Positions 1 through 8,875 of a DNA stretch of 64,000 bases are shown here, piece by piece; the stretch's first letter is position 1; each line of letters begins with the position of its first letter. The position numbers and the translations under genes were made by a program. Under the pieces are notes generated by a model. The model saw only the letters and a program-made list of their open reading frames with translations. It made no database searches and was not told where the DNA came from. This stretch comes from an uncultured Lachnospiraceae bacterium (GTDB lineage: Bacteria; Bacillota; Clostridia; Lachnospirales; Lachnospiraceae), in contig CANRMI010000008.1 of the NCBI GenBank assembly GCA_947631685.1, forward strand, positions 45,551 to 109,550. The letters are read 5' to 3'.

Positions 1-645
1 GACAGGACGGCTCCCGGGCCGCAGATCCTGCTCTACCATACCCATTCCAGAGAGGCTTTCGCGGACTCCGAAGCGGGAAATCCCGCCCAGAGCATTGTGG
101 GCGTGGGAGATTTCCTGGCGTGGATCTTAACGGAGCAGTACGGCTATGAGGTGCTGCATGTAACAGAGGAGTACGATACGGTGCGGGACGACGCCTACGC
201 GGTTTCCCTGCCGGCGTTAGAGAAGATACTGGAGGAAAATCCGTCCATACAGGTTATCATTGACCTGCACAGGGACGCGGGCAGCCCCTCCAGGGACATG
301 GTGACGGAGATCGACGGAAAGCCCACGGCCCGCTTTATGTTCTTTAACGGCATTTCCAGAAGCAAAAAAACAGGAGAGATCTCCTATCTGGAAAATCCCA
401 ACCTGGCCGGCAATCTGGCGCTGTCCTTTCAGCTGCAGGAGAAAGCCGGAGAGTACTATCCGGGGCTGACTAGGAAGATCTATATCCGGGAGTACCGCTA
501 CAATATGCACCTTAGGGAGCGCTCCCTGCTCATAGAACTGGGGGACGAAAACAACACCTTGGAGGAGGCAATGAACGCCTGCTATCCGCTGGCCCACCTC
601 TTGGATATGGTGCTTTCGGGAAAAGAACAGGCGCCTGTTGACTAG
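1..645 (+). CDS. spoIIP: Stage II sporulation protein P, C-terminal part (5' truncated by window)
   Basis: The reading frame is open from base 1, so the start lies upstream of the window. The visible 214 residues hold the zinc amidase core of SpoIIP: an ILLYHTHSREAF stretch near residue 10, a DLHRDAG motif near residue 85, and ELGDENNT near residue 180. In the family this is an N-acetylmuramoyl-L-alanine amidase that works with SpoIID and SpoIIM to thin septal peptidoglycan and drive engulfment of the forespore from the mother-cell side. Its presence implies an endospore-forming ancestor. A promoter for the next gene overlaps its last codons. Confidence 0.93.
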   Translation, partial: DRTAPGPQILLYHTHSREAFADSEAGNPAQSIVGVGDFLAWILTEQYGYEVLHVTEEYDTVRDDAYAVSLPALEKILEENPSIQVIIDLHRDAGSPSRDMVTEIDGKPTARFMFFNGISRSKKTGEISYLENPNLAGNLALSFQLQEKAGEYYPGLTRKIYIREYRYNMHLRERSLLIELGDENNTLEEAMNACYPLAHLLDMVLSGKEQAPVD

Positions 646-665
646 ACTCCCAAAAGGGTTATAAT
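638..665 (+). promoter_or_regulatory. SigA-type promoter for the CPBP protease gene
   Basis: TTGACT (638-643), 16 bp spacer, TATAAT (660-665). It overlaps the spoIIP stop codon and lies about 40 bp before the next ATG, so that gene can be expressed apart from the sporulation gene. Confidence 0.65.
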
Positions 666-706
666 AGAACAAAAGGGAAAGGATTTTACGGTAAAGGGAG
701 GAAAAT

Positions 707-1585
707 ATGGAAGAAAAACAGAAGATAAGTACAGGAAAGCGTATCGGATATTTTTTCCTGGCGCTTACGCCGGCAGCGTCCAGTCTGCTGCTGCAGCTTT
801 TAGCGGGAATGGTCGTGATGATTGGCGGCGCCGTGGTGCGGATGGTACAGTATACCCTTCTGCATCCGGGGGTGTCCCAGGCGGAGATTATGCAGATATA
901 TATGGAGGCGGTCTATGAGTTCGCGGGGCCCGGCGTGTTTGCCTACCATGTGGTGGCGCTGCCCATATTCGGGCTTTGGTACTATTTTGGATGCGGCAGG
1001 CCCAAGCTGAAAAATACAGTCCGCGGCCTGAATGGAAAGGCTTTTGCCATTGCCATCTTAGGAGGCGTGAGCCTGTGCCTGCTTTCCAACGCTGTCGTGG
1101 GGATTGAGCAGTATCTGCTGCCGAAAGCCATGGAATCCTATATGGAGTTGATGGAGACGGCGAATATTGGAGAGGGCTTTTTAGTTACCTTTGCCGCGGT
1201 GGTATTGGCTCCCATAGGGGAAGAGATCCTCTGCAGAGGACTGGCGCTGTACTATGCGGAGAAGGCTTTTGGGCGCTTCTGGGCGGCGAATATTCTCCAG
1301 GCCCTTTTGTTTGCCGTGATCCACGGCAATCTGATACAGGGAACCTATGCTTTTGCCATAGGGCTGATGTTGGGCTGGCTGGTGTGGCGGTATCATTCCC
1401 TGCTTCCGGGTATGCTGCTGCATTTTACGGTGAATTTTTCCTCCCTGTTCTGGGTGGACAAGGTCTTTTCCGGATTCCCGGATACACTGCCCGCCTACCT
1501 GCTCTTAGGAGCGGTAACGGCCGGTATCACGATCCTGCTGGTTATATGGGGAAAGCGGCTGGATAAGGGCGCGGCCGCGTCATAA
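707..1585 (+). CDS. CPBP family intramembrane glutamic/metalloprotease (CAAX protease-like)
   Basis: 292-residue polytopic membrane protein with about eight hydrophobic segments. The Abi/CPBP motifs are in order: EEILCR (E172, E173, R177), a His in FAVIHGN (H206), and HFTVN (H239, N243). These residues form the active site of the Rce1-like family. Family members cleave in the membrane plane, and in Gram-positives are linked to peptide/bacteriocin self-protection or protein sorting. No bacteriocin gene is seen nearby, so the substrate is unknown. A strong AAAGGGAGG ribosome binding site sits 7 bp before ATG 707. Confidence 0.85.
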   Translation: MEEKQKISTGKRIGYFFLALTPAASSLLLQLLAGMVVMIGGAVVRMVQYTLLHPGVSQAEIMQIYMEAVYEFAGPGVFAYHVVALPIFGLWYYFGCGRPKLKNTVRGLNGKAFAIAILGGVSLCLLSNAVVGIEQYLLPKAMESYMELMETANIGEGFLVTFAAVVLAPIGEEILCRGLALYYAEKAFGRFWAANILQALLFAVIHGNLIQGTYAFAIGLMLGWLVWRYHSLLPGMLLHFTVNFSSLFWVDKVFSGFPDTLPAYLLLGAVTAGITILLVIWGKRLDKGAAAS

Positions 1586-1613
1586 ATTAAAAAAATCTTC
1601 AGAAATAATTAAG

Positions 1614-1642
1614 ATGACAGGGCTTCTTCAGCGGTCTATAAT
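1614..1642 (+). promoter_or_regulatory. Promoter of the first large lipoprotein gene (twin of 4143-4171)
   Basis: ATGACA (1614-1619), 17 bp, TATAAT (1637-1642). It is preceded by ATTAAG (1608-1613), and the -10 box sits in GGTCTATAAT. The same words at the same spacing occur before the permease operon at 4137-4171. Confidence 0.7.
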
Positions 1643-1687
1643 GCATAATATAGTGAAAAGTACGCGAAAAGAAAGGAAAGGGATACC

Positions 1688-4057
1688 ATGCATATAAAAT
1701 TCAAAAAACTACTGTCGGCAGGAATGGCAGTACTGCTGTCGGCAGGGCTTGCAGGCTGCGGAAATACCACCACCCAGGGGGGCGGAGGAGAGACGCAGGC
1801 GCCTGAAAGCGGGGAAGAGGACTATGTCTGGGTGGCTTCTTTCAGGGATTTCCCGGAAAGCGGGCAGGGAAACGGCGAAGAATCCGGAGAATATATCGGA
1901 AATGTCCAGCTGATGGATGGGAAATGCTATTTTTATGTCAGCTCCTACGGGGAAGTCAGAAAAAATGAACTGCGCTGCCTGGACCTGACGGACGAGTCAT
2001 CGGAACCGACGACGCTCTATTCTTTCTCTGAAGCATCTTTGGAGGAGGGTAAGCTGACTGACGTGGACAGGCTGACTCCCGCGCCGGATGGCGGCGTCGT
2101 GATGATAAAGCTCACATATCCCGTGGTGGAGGATACGGACGATCCTGCCGCATGGGAAAGACAGCAAAGCCAGAGGGCCTATTATCTCTATAAGGTCGCG
2201 GCGGACGGCACGGATGTCTTTGAAACGGATATTACCGAATATCTGAGAATGGATGCGGAAAATTCCTATATATCCACCCTGTTAGTCAACAAGGAGGGAC
2301 AGATATTTGTTTCCAACGGCAGGAGCTATATCTGGGTTTTTGATGGGGACGGCACCCATGTGGCCGACATTTCCCTGACGGATTTCGGAGGCTGGATACA
2401 AGGCATGGGCTTTACTGCGGACGGCAGTCTGGCGATCATAGGAAACGGTGCCCAGGGCGACACCCAGGTCTGCGTTTATGATGAGGAGAAGAAAGCGTTT
2501 GGAGAACCTCTGCAAAATCTGCCTCCCAATATCTATAACAGCGGCCTGTCCGCGGCGGGGGAAAACAGCCTGCTCTTAGAGGGCGAGGGCATTCTCTATC
2601 TGTACGATATGGAGACTCAGACTTACGGGGAATTGCTGAGATGGCTGGACAGTGACGTAAACCCGGATTATATAGACTACGTCACCATGCTTGACGAAAA
2701 TACGGTTTTGGCCTATTACCGGGACTGGGATGACACCGAAGAAAAATTTCTGGTGACTCTGACGAAGACACCGGTGTCCCAGACGGTACAGAAGCAGACG
2801 ATCACCTTAGGCTGTATGGGGATACCCCAGGCCATCCAGAGCGCTGTAGTGAAGTTCAACAGGCAGAACGATACTTACAGGGTGGAAATATGTGATTATT
2901 CCGCGGACGTGAACTGGTCCCAGGATGGCTCCGGCGAGTCCTATGCAGATGCGCAGACCAGAATGAACAGCGATATCATAACGGGCAACGCGCCGGATAT
3001 GTTCCTGGAAAGCAGCGTGAATATCAGCCTGTTTGCGGCAAAGGGCCTGATCGAGGACCTGAATCCCTATCTGGACGCGAGCAGCGTGGTGAGCAGGGAT
3101 GATCTGTTTGAGACCGTACTGGATGCCTACTCGGAAAACGGTATCCTCTGCACGATTCCAAGGAACTTCAGCATCTCCACCTATGTGGGCAGAGCTTCTG
3201 AACTGGGCAGCGACGCGGGCTGGACTGTGGAGGAAATGGCTGCCTACGCCGAAGAGTATCCGGACGCGCAGCTCTTTGCCTACGCTACGAACCGCAGCAT
3301 ACTCCAGTTCTGTCTGGTGTTTGATTTTGACTCCTATGTCAACTGGGAAACCGGCGAATGCTTCTTTGATACGGACAATTTCAAACGGGTGCTGGAGCTG
3401 GCGGCCAAATATCCGCAGGATGTGGAATATGATGTTTCGGAGCCGACGCTGGTGGGCAGCCACCAGGCGCTGCTCTACCAGCTGAACCTGCAGCGCACCG
3501 AGGAGTGGCAGCTGGCCCGCCTGATCTTCGGGGAGCCCATCAATCCCATTGGTTTCCCCTCGGCAAACGGGACGGGCGTAGTAGCCCAGGGCGACAACGG
3601 GATCTGCATCAGTTCGACCTCGGAGAACAAGGATGCCTGCTGGGCCTTTATAGAGAGCCTTCTGACAAAGGATTCCTTTGGGGACAGATACTCCTGGGGA
3701 CTGCCTATCCGAAAGGACGTTTATGAGGAGCAGCTGCAGGAGGATATGACGCCCGATTATGAGACAGATGAGAACGGGGATCAGGTGCTGGATGAAAACG
3801 GAGAACCGATAGAAATCTCTACGTCCTCCTACGGCTGGGAAGACATCACTTTCGATCTCTACGCCGTTACCCAGGAGGAAGCTGACGAAGTGATGGATCT
3901 GATCGAAAGGATCGACGGCAGGAGCGTTTACGACGAGAATATTATGACTATCGTGGAAGAAGAAACCGGCGCCTACTTCGCGGGACAGAAGAATGTGGAC
4001 GAGGTGGCGGATATTATCCAGAGCAGGGTGAAAACCTATGTAAGTGAAAATATGTAG
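1688..4057 (+). CDS. Large lipoprotein: propeller-like region plus ABC extracellular solute-binding domain
   Basis: 789 residues. The signal peptide ends in a lipobox LAGC (Cys24), so it is probably anchored on the outer face of the membrane. Residues about 45-370 are a run of short beta-rich repeats that looks like a beta-propeller (for example DGDGTHVADI and MGFTADGSLAIIGNG). From about residue 375 it reads as a family 1 solute-binding protein: LGCMGIPQAIQSAVVKFNR, then MNSDIITGNAPDMFLES, then KGLIEDLNPYLD. This is about twice the usual 430-residue length. It is paralogous to the protein at 8859; both end in FAGQK...EVA.IIQSR. The sugar-type permeases that follow suggest it delivers a ligand to them. 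The ligand is not predictable. Confidence 0.85.
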   Translation: MHIKFKKLLSAGMAVLLSAGLAGCGNTTTQGGGGETQAPESGEEDYVWVASFRDFPESGQGNGEESGEYIGNVQLMDGKCYFYVSSYGEVRKNELRCLDLTDESSEPTTLYSFSEASLEEGKLTDVDRLTPAPDGGVVMIKLTYPVVEDTDDPAAWERQQSQRAYYLYKVAADGTDVFETDITEYLRMDAENSYISTLLVNKEGQIFVSNGRSYIWVFDGDGTHVADISLTDFGGWIQGMGFTADGSLAIIGNGAQGDTQVCVYDEEKKAFGEPLQNLPPNIYNSGLSAAGENSLLLEGEGILYLYDMETQTYGELLRWLDSDVNPDYIDYVTMLDENTVLAYYRDWDDTEEKFLVTLTKTPVSQTVQKQTITLGCMGIPQAIQSAVVKFNRQNDTYRVEICDYSADVNWSQDGSGESYADAQTRMNSDIITGNAPDMFLESSVNISLFAAKGLIEDLNPYLDASSVVSRDDLFETVLDAYSENGILCTIPRNFSISTYVGRASELGSDAGWTVEEMAAYAEEYPDAQLFAYATNRSILQFCLVFDFDSYVNWETGECFFDTDNFKRVLELAAKYPQDVEYDVSEPTLVGSHQALLYQLNLQRTEEWQLARLIFGEPINPIGFPSANGTGVVAQGDNGICISSTSENKDACWAFIESLLTKDSFGDRYSWGLPIRKDVYEEQLQEDMTPDYETDENGDQVLDENGEPIEISTSSYGWEDITFDLYAVTQEEADEVMDLIERIDGRSVYDENIMTIVEEETGAYFAGQKNVDEVADIIQSRVKTYVSENM

Positions 4058-4076
4058 ACCGTAAAACGGAGTTTTT

Positions 4077-4108
4077 AAGAGGATGTTACAAAAAACATCC
4101 TCTTTTTT
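4077..4108 (+). terminator. Rho-independent terminator after the first lipoprotein gene
   Basis: An 11 bp perfect stem (4077-4087 with 4094-4104), a 6-nt loop and a run of T. It separates this gene from the permease operon, which has its own promoter. Confidence 0.9.
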
Positions 4109-4142
4109 CCAATATATTTCGTAAGCTTCATAAAATATTAAG

Positions 4143-4171
4143 GTGACAATACCACATATATGGTCTATAAT
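4143..4171 (+). promoter_or_regulatory. Promoter of the permease/adaptor operon (twin of 1614-1642)
   Basis: GTGACA (4143-4148), 17 bp, TATAAT (4166-4171). It shares ATTAAG directly upstream and GGTC directly before the -10 with the promoter at 1614-1642. Confidence 0.7.
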
Positions 4172-4230
4172 AGAGTAGGTGTGGAATCAGGACACAATAT
4201 CATGTGTTGCAGGTAAGGGCAGGAGCGTTT

Positions 4231-5148
4231 ATGAAAGCCATACAGAAAGAAAAACGGATGAAAAAACCAAAAACCAGGACCACCAGACGTCTGCGCAAGC
4301 AGAAGTTCTGTTCGGGGCTGTTCTTAGCGCCGAGTCTTTTGGGCGTGCTTTTGTTTTTTATCCTGCCTTTTTTGGTAGTAATATTTTATTCTTTGGTGGA
4401 CAATCCTATCAGTAAAAATTTCGTGCTCCTGGAAAACTACGCGAAAGTGCTCCAGAATGCCGCGTTTAAGACCGCGGTAAAGAATACGGCCATGTTTTCG
4501 GCGATAGCGGTGCCCTTAGCGGTGGTGCTCTCCCTGATACTGGCCATGGTGCTGGATACCAGGCTGCCTTTCCGGAGCCAGTTTCGGACTTTCTTTTTAA
4601 GTCCCATGATGGTGCCGGTGGCTTCCATCGTGCTGATCTGGCAGGTGCTTTTTCACTATAACGGTGCCATTAACGAAGTGATGCTTGCCCTGGGCGGCAG
4701 CAAGATAGACTGGATGAAATCCCAGTACTCCCAGATCGTGGTGGTGGTGCTGTTCCTCTGGAAGAATCTGGGCTACAACATGATCCTGTTCATGGCGGCC
4801 CTCTCCAGCATTCCGAAGGATATTTTGGAAGTGGCAAGGCTGGAAAGCGCCACGCCTCTCCAGACTTTCTTTTACATTAAAATGAGGTATCTTTCCTCCA
4901 CGATCTTGTTTGTGACGATCATGTCATTGATCAGCTCCTTTAAGGTGTTCAGGGAGATATACCTCCTGACCGGGGACCACCCCTATGACGCGATCTATAT
5001 GCTGCAGCATTTTATGAACAACGCCTTTGCTTCGCTGGATTACCAGAGGCTTTCGGCTGCGGCGATCCTCATGTCCTTAGTGATGATAGTTATCATAGGC
5101 ACCCTGTTTTTAGTGGAGAATCATTTCGGAAAGGATGTGGAGGGATGA
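4231..5148 (+). CDS. Sugar-type ABC transporter permease (MalF/UgpA-like)
   Basis: 305 residues from ATG 4231, which has AGGAG five bases upstream; an in-frame GTG at 4204 lacks such a site. The protein starts with a very basic cytoplasmic tail (KKPKTRTTRRLRKQK), then has six hydrophobic segments. The cytoplasmic EAA-type loop reads IPKDILEVARLESATPLQTFF, which in this family docks on the ATPase. It overlaps the next permease by ATGA, so the two are translationally coupled and likely form a heterodimeric channel. No ATPase gene is present in the cluster; a shared MsmK-type ATPase elsewhere is the simplest explanation. Confidence 0.9.
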   Translation: MKAIQKEKRMKKPKTRTTRRLRKQKFCSGLFLAPSLLGVLLFFILPFLVVIFYSLVDNPISKNFVLLENYAKVLQNAAFKTAVKNTAMFSAIAVPLAVVLSLILAMVLDTRLPFRSQFRTFFLSPMMVPVASIVLIWQVLFHYNGAINEVMLALGGSKIDWMKSQYSQIVVVVLFLWKNLGYNMILFMAALSSIPKDILEVARLESATPLQTFFYIKMRYLSSTILFVTIMSLISSFKVFREIYLLTGDHPYDAIYMLQHFMNNAFASLDYQRLSAAAILMSLVMIVIIGTLFLVENHFGKDVEG

Positions 5149-6077
5149 GCGGCGCGGTTTCCGGAAAACGGGCGCGGAATGCGGCAAAAAGAAGAAAACG
5201 GATCCATGGGTTCAAGATCGCTCTCGCCACTTTGGTAGCGGCGGGCTTTGCCATACTGTTCCTGCTCCCCATTATCCTGACGATCACCAATTCCTTTATG
5301 TCGGCCTCGGAAATATCCTCCAATTACGGTACGGTGTTTGCGGTAAACGACAACGGGGGCAAGGTCTATATATCGGAGCGGGTGACACTGAAATTCATTC
5401 CCGACATCGTGTCTTTCAGCCAGTATATCACGGTGCTGTTTAAAAGCCCCGAATATCTGCTGAAATTCTGGAATTCCGTAGTGCTGGTGGTGCCCATTGT
5501 GGTATTTCAGCTCTTTGTGGCGGCCCTGGCTTCCTACGGCTTTACCAGATACCGGGGACGGCTGCGGGAGATCATTTTCTTTTCGTATATCATTTTGATG
5601 CTGATGCCCTATCAGGTTACGCTGGTACCCAACTACCTGGTAGCGGGCTGGTTAAAGACCATCAATACTTACTGGGCCATATGGCTGCCGGGTATTTTTT
5701 CACCTTTTGCCGTATTTCTGCTGACGAAGTATATGAGGAGGATCCCCACTTCAGTGATAGAGGCGGCCCAGATAGACGGCGCGGGAGAGTGGCAGATATT
5801 TAAGCGGGTGTGCATGCCCCTGTGTAAGGGGGCCATATGTTCCGCGGCGATCCTGGTCTTCATCGACTACTGGAACATGGTGGAGCAGCCGCTGATTTTG
5901 CTGGCGGACGAAGAGACGCATCCCCTTTCCGTATTTTTGAGCAAGATCAACGCGGGAGAGATCGGGCTGGCCTTCGCGGTAGCCACCGTATACATGGTGC
6001 CCAGCCTGCTGATATTCTTGTATGGCGAGGAATATCTGGTAGACGGCATTACCTACCAGGGCGGTATAAAAGGATAA
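5145..6077 (+). CDS. Carbohydrate-type ABC transporter permease (MalG/UgpE-like)
   Basis: 310 residues. A basic N-terminus, six hydrophobic segments and the EAA loop EAAQIDGAGEWQIFKRVCMP mark it as the partner of the preceding permease. An extracytoplasmic loop of about 50 residues follows the first membrane segment (SASEISSNYG through FSQYITVLFK), which is longer than in classical MalG. It overlaps the upstream gene by 4 bp. The adaptor gene begins 46 bp downstream in the same direction, so one transcript is likely. Confidence 0.9.
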   Translation: MSGAVSGKRARNAAKRRKRIHGFKIALATLVAAGFAILFLLPIILTITNSFMSASEISSNYGTVFAVNDNGGKVYISERVTLKFIPDIVSFSQYITVLFKSPEYLLKFWNSVVLVVPIVVFQLFVAALASYGFTRYRGRLREIIFFSYIILMLMPYQVTLVPNYLVAGWLKTINTYWAIWLPGIFSPFAVFLLTKYMRRIPTSVIEAAQIDGAGEWQIFKRVCMPLCKGAICSAAILVFIDYWNMVEQPLILLADEETHPLSVFLSKINAGEIGLAFAVATVYMVPSLLIFLYGEEYLVDGITYQGGIKG

Positions 6078-6123
6078 CAGGATAATAAGATAAAACGGAT
6101 CAAATCGAAAGGACAGAGGGCAG

Positions 6124-7644
6124 ATGAACGAGAAAAAAGGCAGACGGAGAGAATGGGTAAAAACGGCGGCGATCGTATTTTTATCGGTCATGCTGGTACT
6201 GACCTTCTTTTCCAACACAATTATGAATTATTCCCTGCCGGAGGTGGCAGGCCAGAATATTACGTCGGGCACCATTACCTCCAAGGTCAGGGGAACGGGC
6301 GTCGTGGAGAGCGGCTCTCTGTATAATGTCAAAGTGACGGAAAGCAGGAAAGTGCTGAGCGTAGAGGTCCGTCAGGGGGATATTGTGGCGGCAGGAGACG
6401 TAATCTGTTATCTGGCCGAAGGAGAGAGCACCGAGCTGCAGGAGGCAAAGAAAACATTAGATGAGCTGCAGGATGCCTATGAAGCGGCGGTGGACGCGTA
6501 CAATCTGGCGCTGCTCACCGGAGACTATCATCCTGATGTGATCCAGAACGCCGGAACCAATCTGCCCATATCCGCGTATAAGGATCAGCTCACTGGAGCC
6601 CAGGCGGAAGTGAACGCCCAGCAGAGTGTGGTGGACAGCATCACCCTCCAGATGAATGAACTGAAGAAAAAAATAGGTCTGACCAGCGATGCCTCCGCTG
6701 CCGAATGGCAGGCGGTCCAGGCAGCGGCAGCGGCCAATGTGAACAGCTTGAGTGAGGCAGTGGCAGACTGGTCTGTAAGCGATGGAAACGCGGCGCTCTC
6801 CAACAAAAAGAAAGATTTGGAAAATGCGCAGATTACCCTGCAGAATGTCAATAATATCGTGAACCAGCTCAATACCCTGAATGCCAATCTGGCCGACGCG
6901 GAAGCGCTGCTTGCGCAGAAGCAGGAGACACTGGAACTGCTGCGGACCAGTATCGGTGCCATTTTCAACCTGCACAGTTTGTATGATGGCATTGCCAAGG
7001 CCAGGGAAGCCGTGGCGGAGCAGAACCAGCTCATAGCGGATCTGGAGAGCAAGGCTGCGGGCGGTACCATTACCGCGGATGTGGCCGGTACCATTACCGC
7101 CATCAATGTGGTGGCAGGGGAGAGCACTTCGCCGGATAACCCCGTGGCGGTCATCCAGCCGGAAGGCAAGGGATTTACCCTGAGTTTTTCCGTTACCAAC
7201 CAGCAGGCCCAGAAGATCAGCGTAGGCGATCCGGGAGAGCTGGTAAATTCCTGGTGGTACAACGATGTGACCGCGACGGTGGCCTCTATCAAACCGGATC
7301 CTTCCAGTCCCAATACCCAGAAGCTGGTGACCTTTAATCTGACCGGTAATCTGACGGCGGGCCAGACCTTGAGCCTGCAGGTGGGACAGAAGAGCGCAAA
7401 CTATGACAATATCGTGCCCAACAGCGCGATACGGGAAGACAATAACGGCAAATTTATCCTGGTGGTGGAAACCAAGAGCAGTCCCCTGGGTAACCGCTAT
7501 TACGCCACCAGATACGATGTGGAGGTATTGGCTTCCGACGATACCCAGTCCGCTGTCAGCGGGGCTTTATACGGCTATGAATTTGTGATCACCACGGCGA
7601 CCAAGCCCGTGGAAGCGGGGCAGATGGTAAGACTGCCCGACTAA
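6124..7644 (+). CDS. HlyD/RND-type membrane fusion (adaptor) protein
   Basis: 506 residues. One N-terminal membrane anchor (about 14-33) is followed by a biotinyl-lipoyl-like half motif (GTGVVESGSLYNVKVTESRK), a long coiled-coil hairpin (about 100-310) and the second lipoyl half (GTITADVAGTITAINVVAGE), then beta-barrel domains. This is the architecture of periplasmic adaptor proteins of tripartite or MacAB-like pumps. In Gram-positives such proteins bridge a MacB-type permease and extracytoplasmic partners. The next gene carries a MacB-like core, which fits, but sugar-importer permeases upstream are an odd partner. Confidence 0.85.
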   Translation: MNEKKGRRREWVKTAAIVFLSVMLVLTFFSNTIMNYSLPEVAGQNITSGTITSKVRGTGVVESGSLYNVKVTESRKVLSVEVRQGDIVAAGDVICYLAEGESTELQEAKKTLDELQDAYEAAVDAYNLALLTGDYHPDVIQNAGTNLPISAYKDQLTGAQAEVNAQQSVVDSITLQMNELKKKIGLTSDASAAEWQAVQAAAAANVNSLSEAVADWSVSDGNAALSNKKKDLENAQITLQNVNNIVNQLNTLNANLADAEALLAQKQETLELLRTSIGAIFNLHSLYDGIAKAREAVAEQNQLIADLESKAAGGTITADVAGTITAINVVAGESTSPDNPVAVIQPEGKGFTLSFSVTNQQAQKISVGDPGELVNSWWYNDVTATVASIKPDPSSPNTQKLVTFNLTGNLTAGQTLSLQVGQKSANYDNIVPNSAIREDNNGKFILVVETKSSPLGNRYYATRYDVEVLASDDTQSAVSGALYGYEFVITTATKPVEAGQMVRLPD

Positions 7645-7690
7645 ACAGGCTGCGGGGAGCGCCGCCGGAAAGAGGCTGGGAGGCTGATAT

Positions 7691-8875
7691 ATGAAAAAGA
7701 TCCTACGGAAGCTCAACAGGAAACAGGCGGTTTTGATCGGTACCGGCGTACTTTCCTGCATAATCGGGCTGACGATCCATGGTATAGGCGGACATATGGC
7801 CGGCCGGCTGGAAGACCAGAAAATGGCCGAAAGGTGGTCTGAGGACGGGGACGTGTCCCAGATAAGCTGTTTCTTTTCCAGAGAAGCCGCCATGACGGAA
7901 GATAATTTCATAAGCTTTGAGCATGGGCTGGACTCGGCCCTGGTGGAGGCTTCTATTGTAAATGACTCCGAAAATGAGCAGGCCCGTCTGTGGGCGGACG
8001 CTTACAGCGCCCCCGGCAGGGTGTCCATCAGCAGTGAGCGGGCTACGGTAGAGGTATCGGCCATAGGCGTGGGCGGGGATTTCTTTCTCTTTCATCCCCT
8101 GGAGCTTTTGTCAGGCTCCTATTTTTCAGGCAGCGACCTGATGCAGGATCATATTGTGGTGGATGAGGATGTGGCCTGGCAGCTTTTCGGCTCCAATGAT
8201 GTGGACGGGCAGATCGTCACCATAGGCGGCGTGCCCCATATCATTTCCGGGGTTATCCGGCGGGAGGACAGCAGAATGGCAAAGGAGGCCGGACTGAATA
8301 CTTCCGTGGCCTATGTGTCCTGTTCCACTTTGGAAGAGCTGGGCACCAGCTATGGCGTGAATACCTATGAGCTGGTCATGCCCAATCCCGTGTCCGGCTA
8401 TGCGAAAACCTATGTCATGGAGCATATAGGCGCTTCGGAAAATGAAGTGGAAGTGGTGGAGAACACCACGCGCTACGGGCTTTTGGCCCGTTTTAAGCTG
8501 CTGGCCCGCTTCGGTACCCGCTCCATGAACAGCAAGGCCATTATCTATCCCTATTGGGAAAATATAGCCAGAGGCTACGAGGACATTCTGGCGCTGCTTT
8601 TGGTATTGACGCTTCTCTTCTTACTGTATGCGGCGGTGCTCTTTACGGTGCTGCTCATCCGCGCCTTTAAGCGGAAAACCTGGACGGCAGCGGGAGTGTG
8701 GCATGTGGTCAAGGATAAGCTGGAGCGGCAGAGGGAGAAGGTCTGGGCGCTGCAGAAAAGACGAAAGGCAGCCAGGGAAGAGAAGAAAAACAGGAAAAAG
8801 GAAGCGGTATCCGAAAGGATAGAAATAAAGCAAAAAGAGGGAAATGAGGAGGAAAAAAATGAAAAAGCTGACTAA
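7691..8875 (+). CDS. MacB periplasmic-core-like membrane protein with only two membrane segments
   Basis: 394 residues. An N-terminal membrane segment (about 13-34) is followed by an extracytoplasmic region resembling the MacB periplasmic core: GGDFFLFHPLELLSGSYF, VVDEDVAWQLFGSNDVDGQ, IGGVPHIISGVI. Only one more membrane segment follows (about 297-322), then a highly charged Lys/Arg/Glu tail of about 70 residues. FtsX/MacB permeases normally carry three C-terminal membrane helices, so this looks reduced and may not be a permease alone. Its end overlaps the next gene by 17 bp. Function is uncertain. Confidence 0.75.
   Translation: MKKILRKLNRKQAVLIGTGVLSCIIGLTIHGIGGHMAGRLEDQKMAERWSEDGDVSQISCFFSREAAMTEDNFISFEHGLDSALVEASIVNDSENEQARLWADAYSAPGRVSISSERATVEVSAIGVGGDFFLFHPLELLSGSYFSGSDLMQDHIVVDEDVAWQLFGSNDVDGQIVTIGGVPHIISGVIRREDSRMAKEAGLNTSVAYVSCSTLEELGTSYGVNTYELVMPNPVSGYAKTYVMEHIGASENEVEVVENTTRYGLLARFKLLARFGTRSMNSKAIIYPYWENIARGYEDILALLLVLTLLFLLYAAVLFTVLLIRAFKRKTWTAAGVWHVVKDKLERQREKVWALQKRRKAAREEKKNRKKEAVSERIEIKQKEGNEEEKNEKAD

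Noticed and set aside
4204..4230. Earlier GTG start for the first permease
   Set aside because: There is no ribosome binding site before it, whereas ATG 4231 has AGGAG at good spacing.
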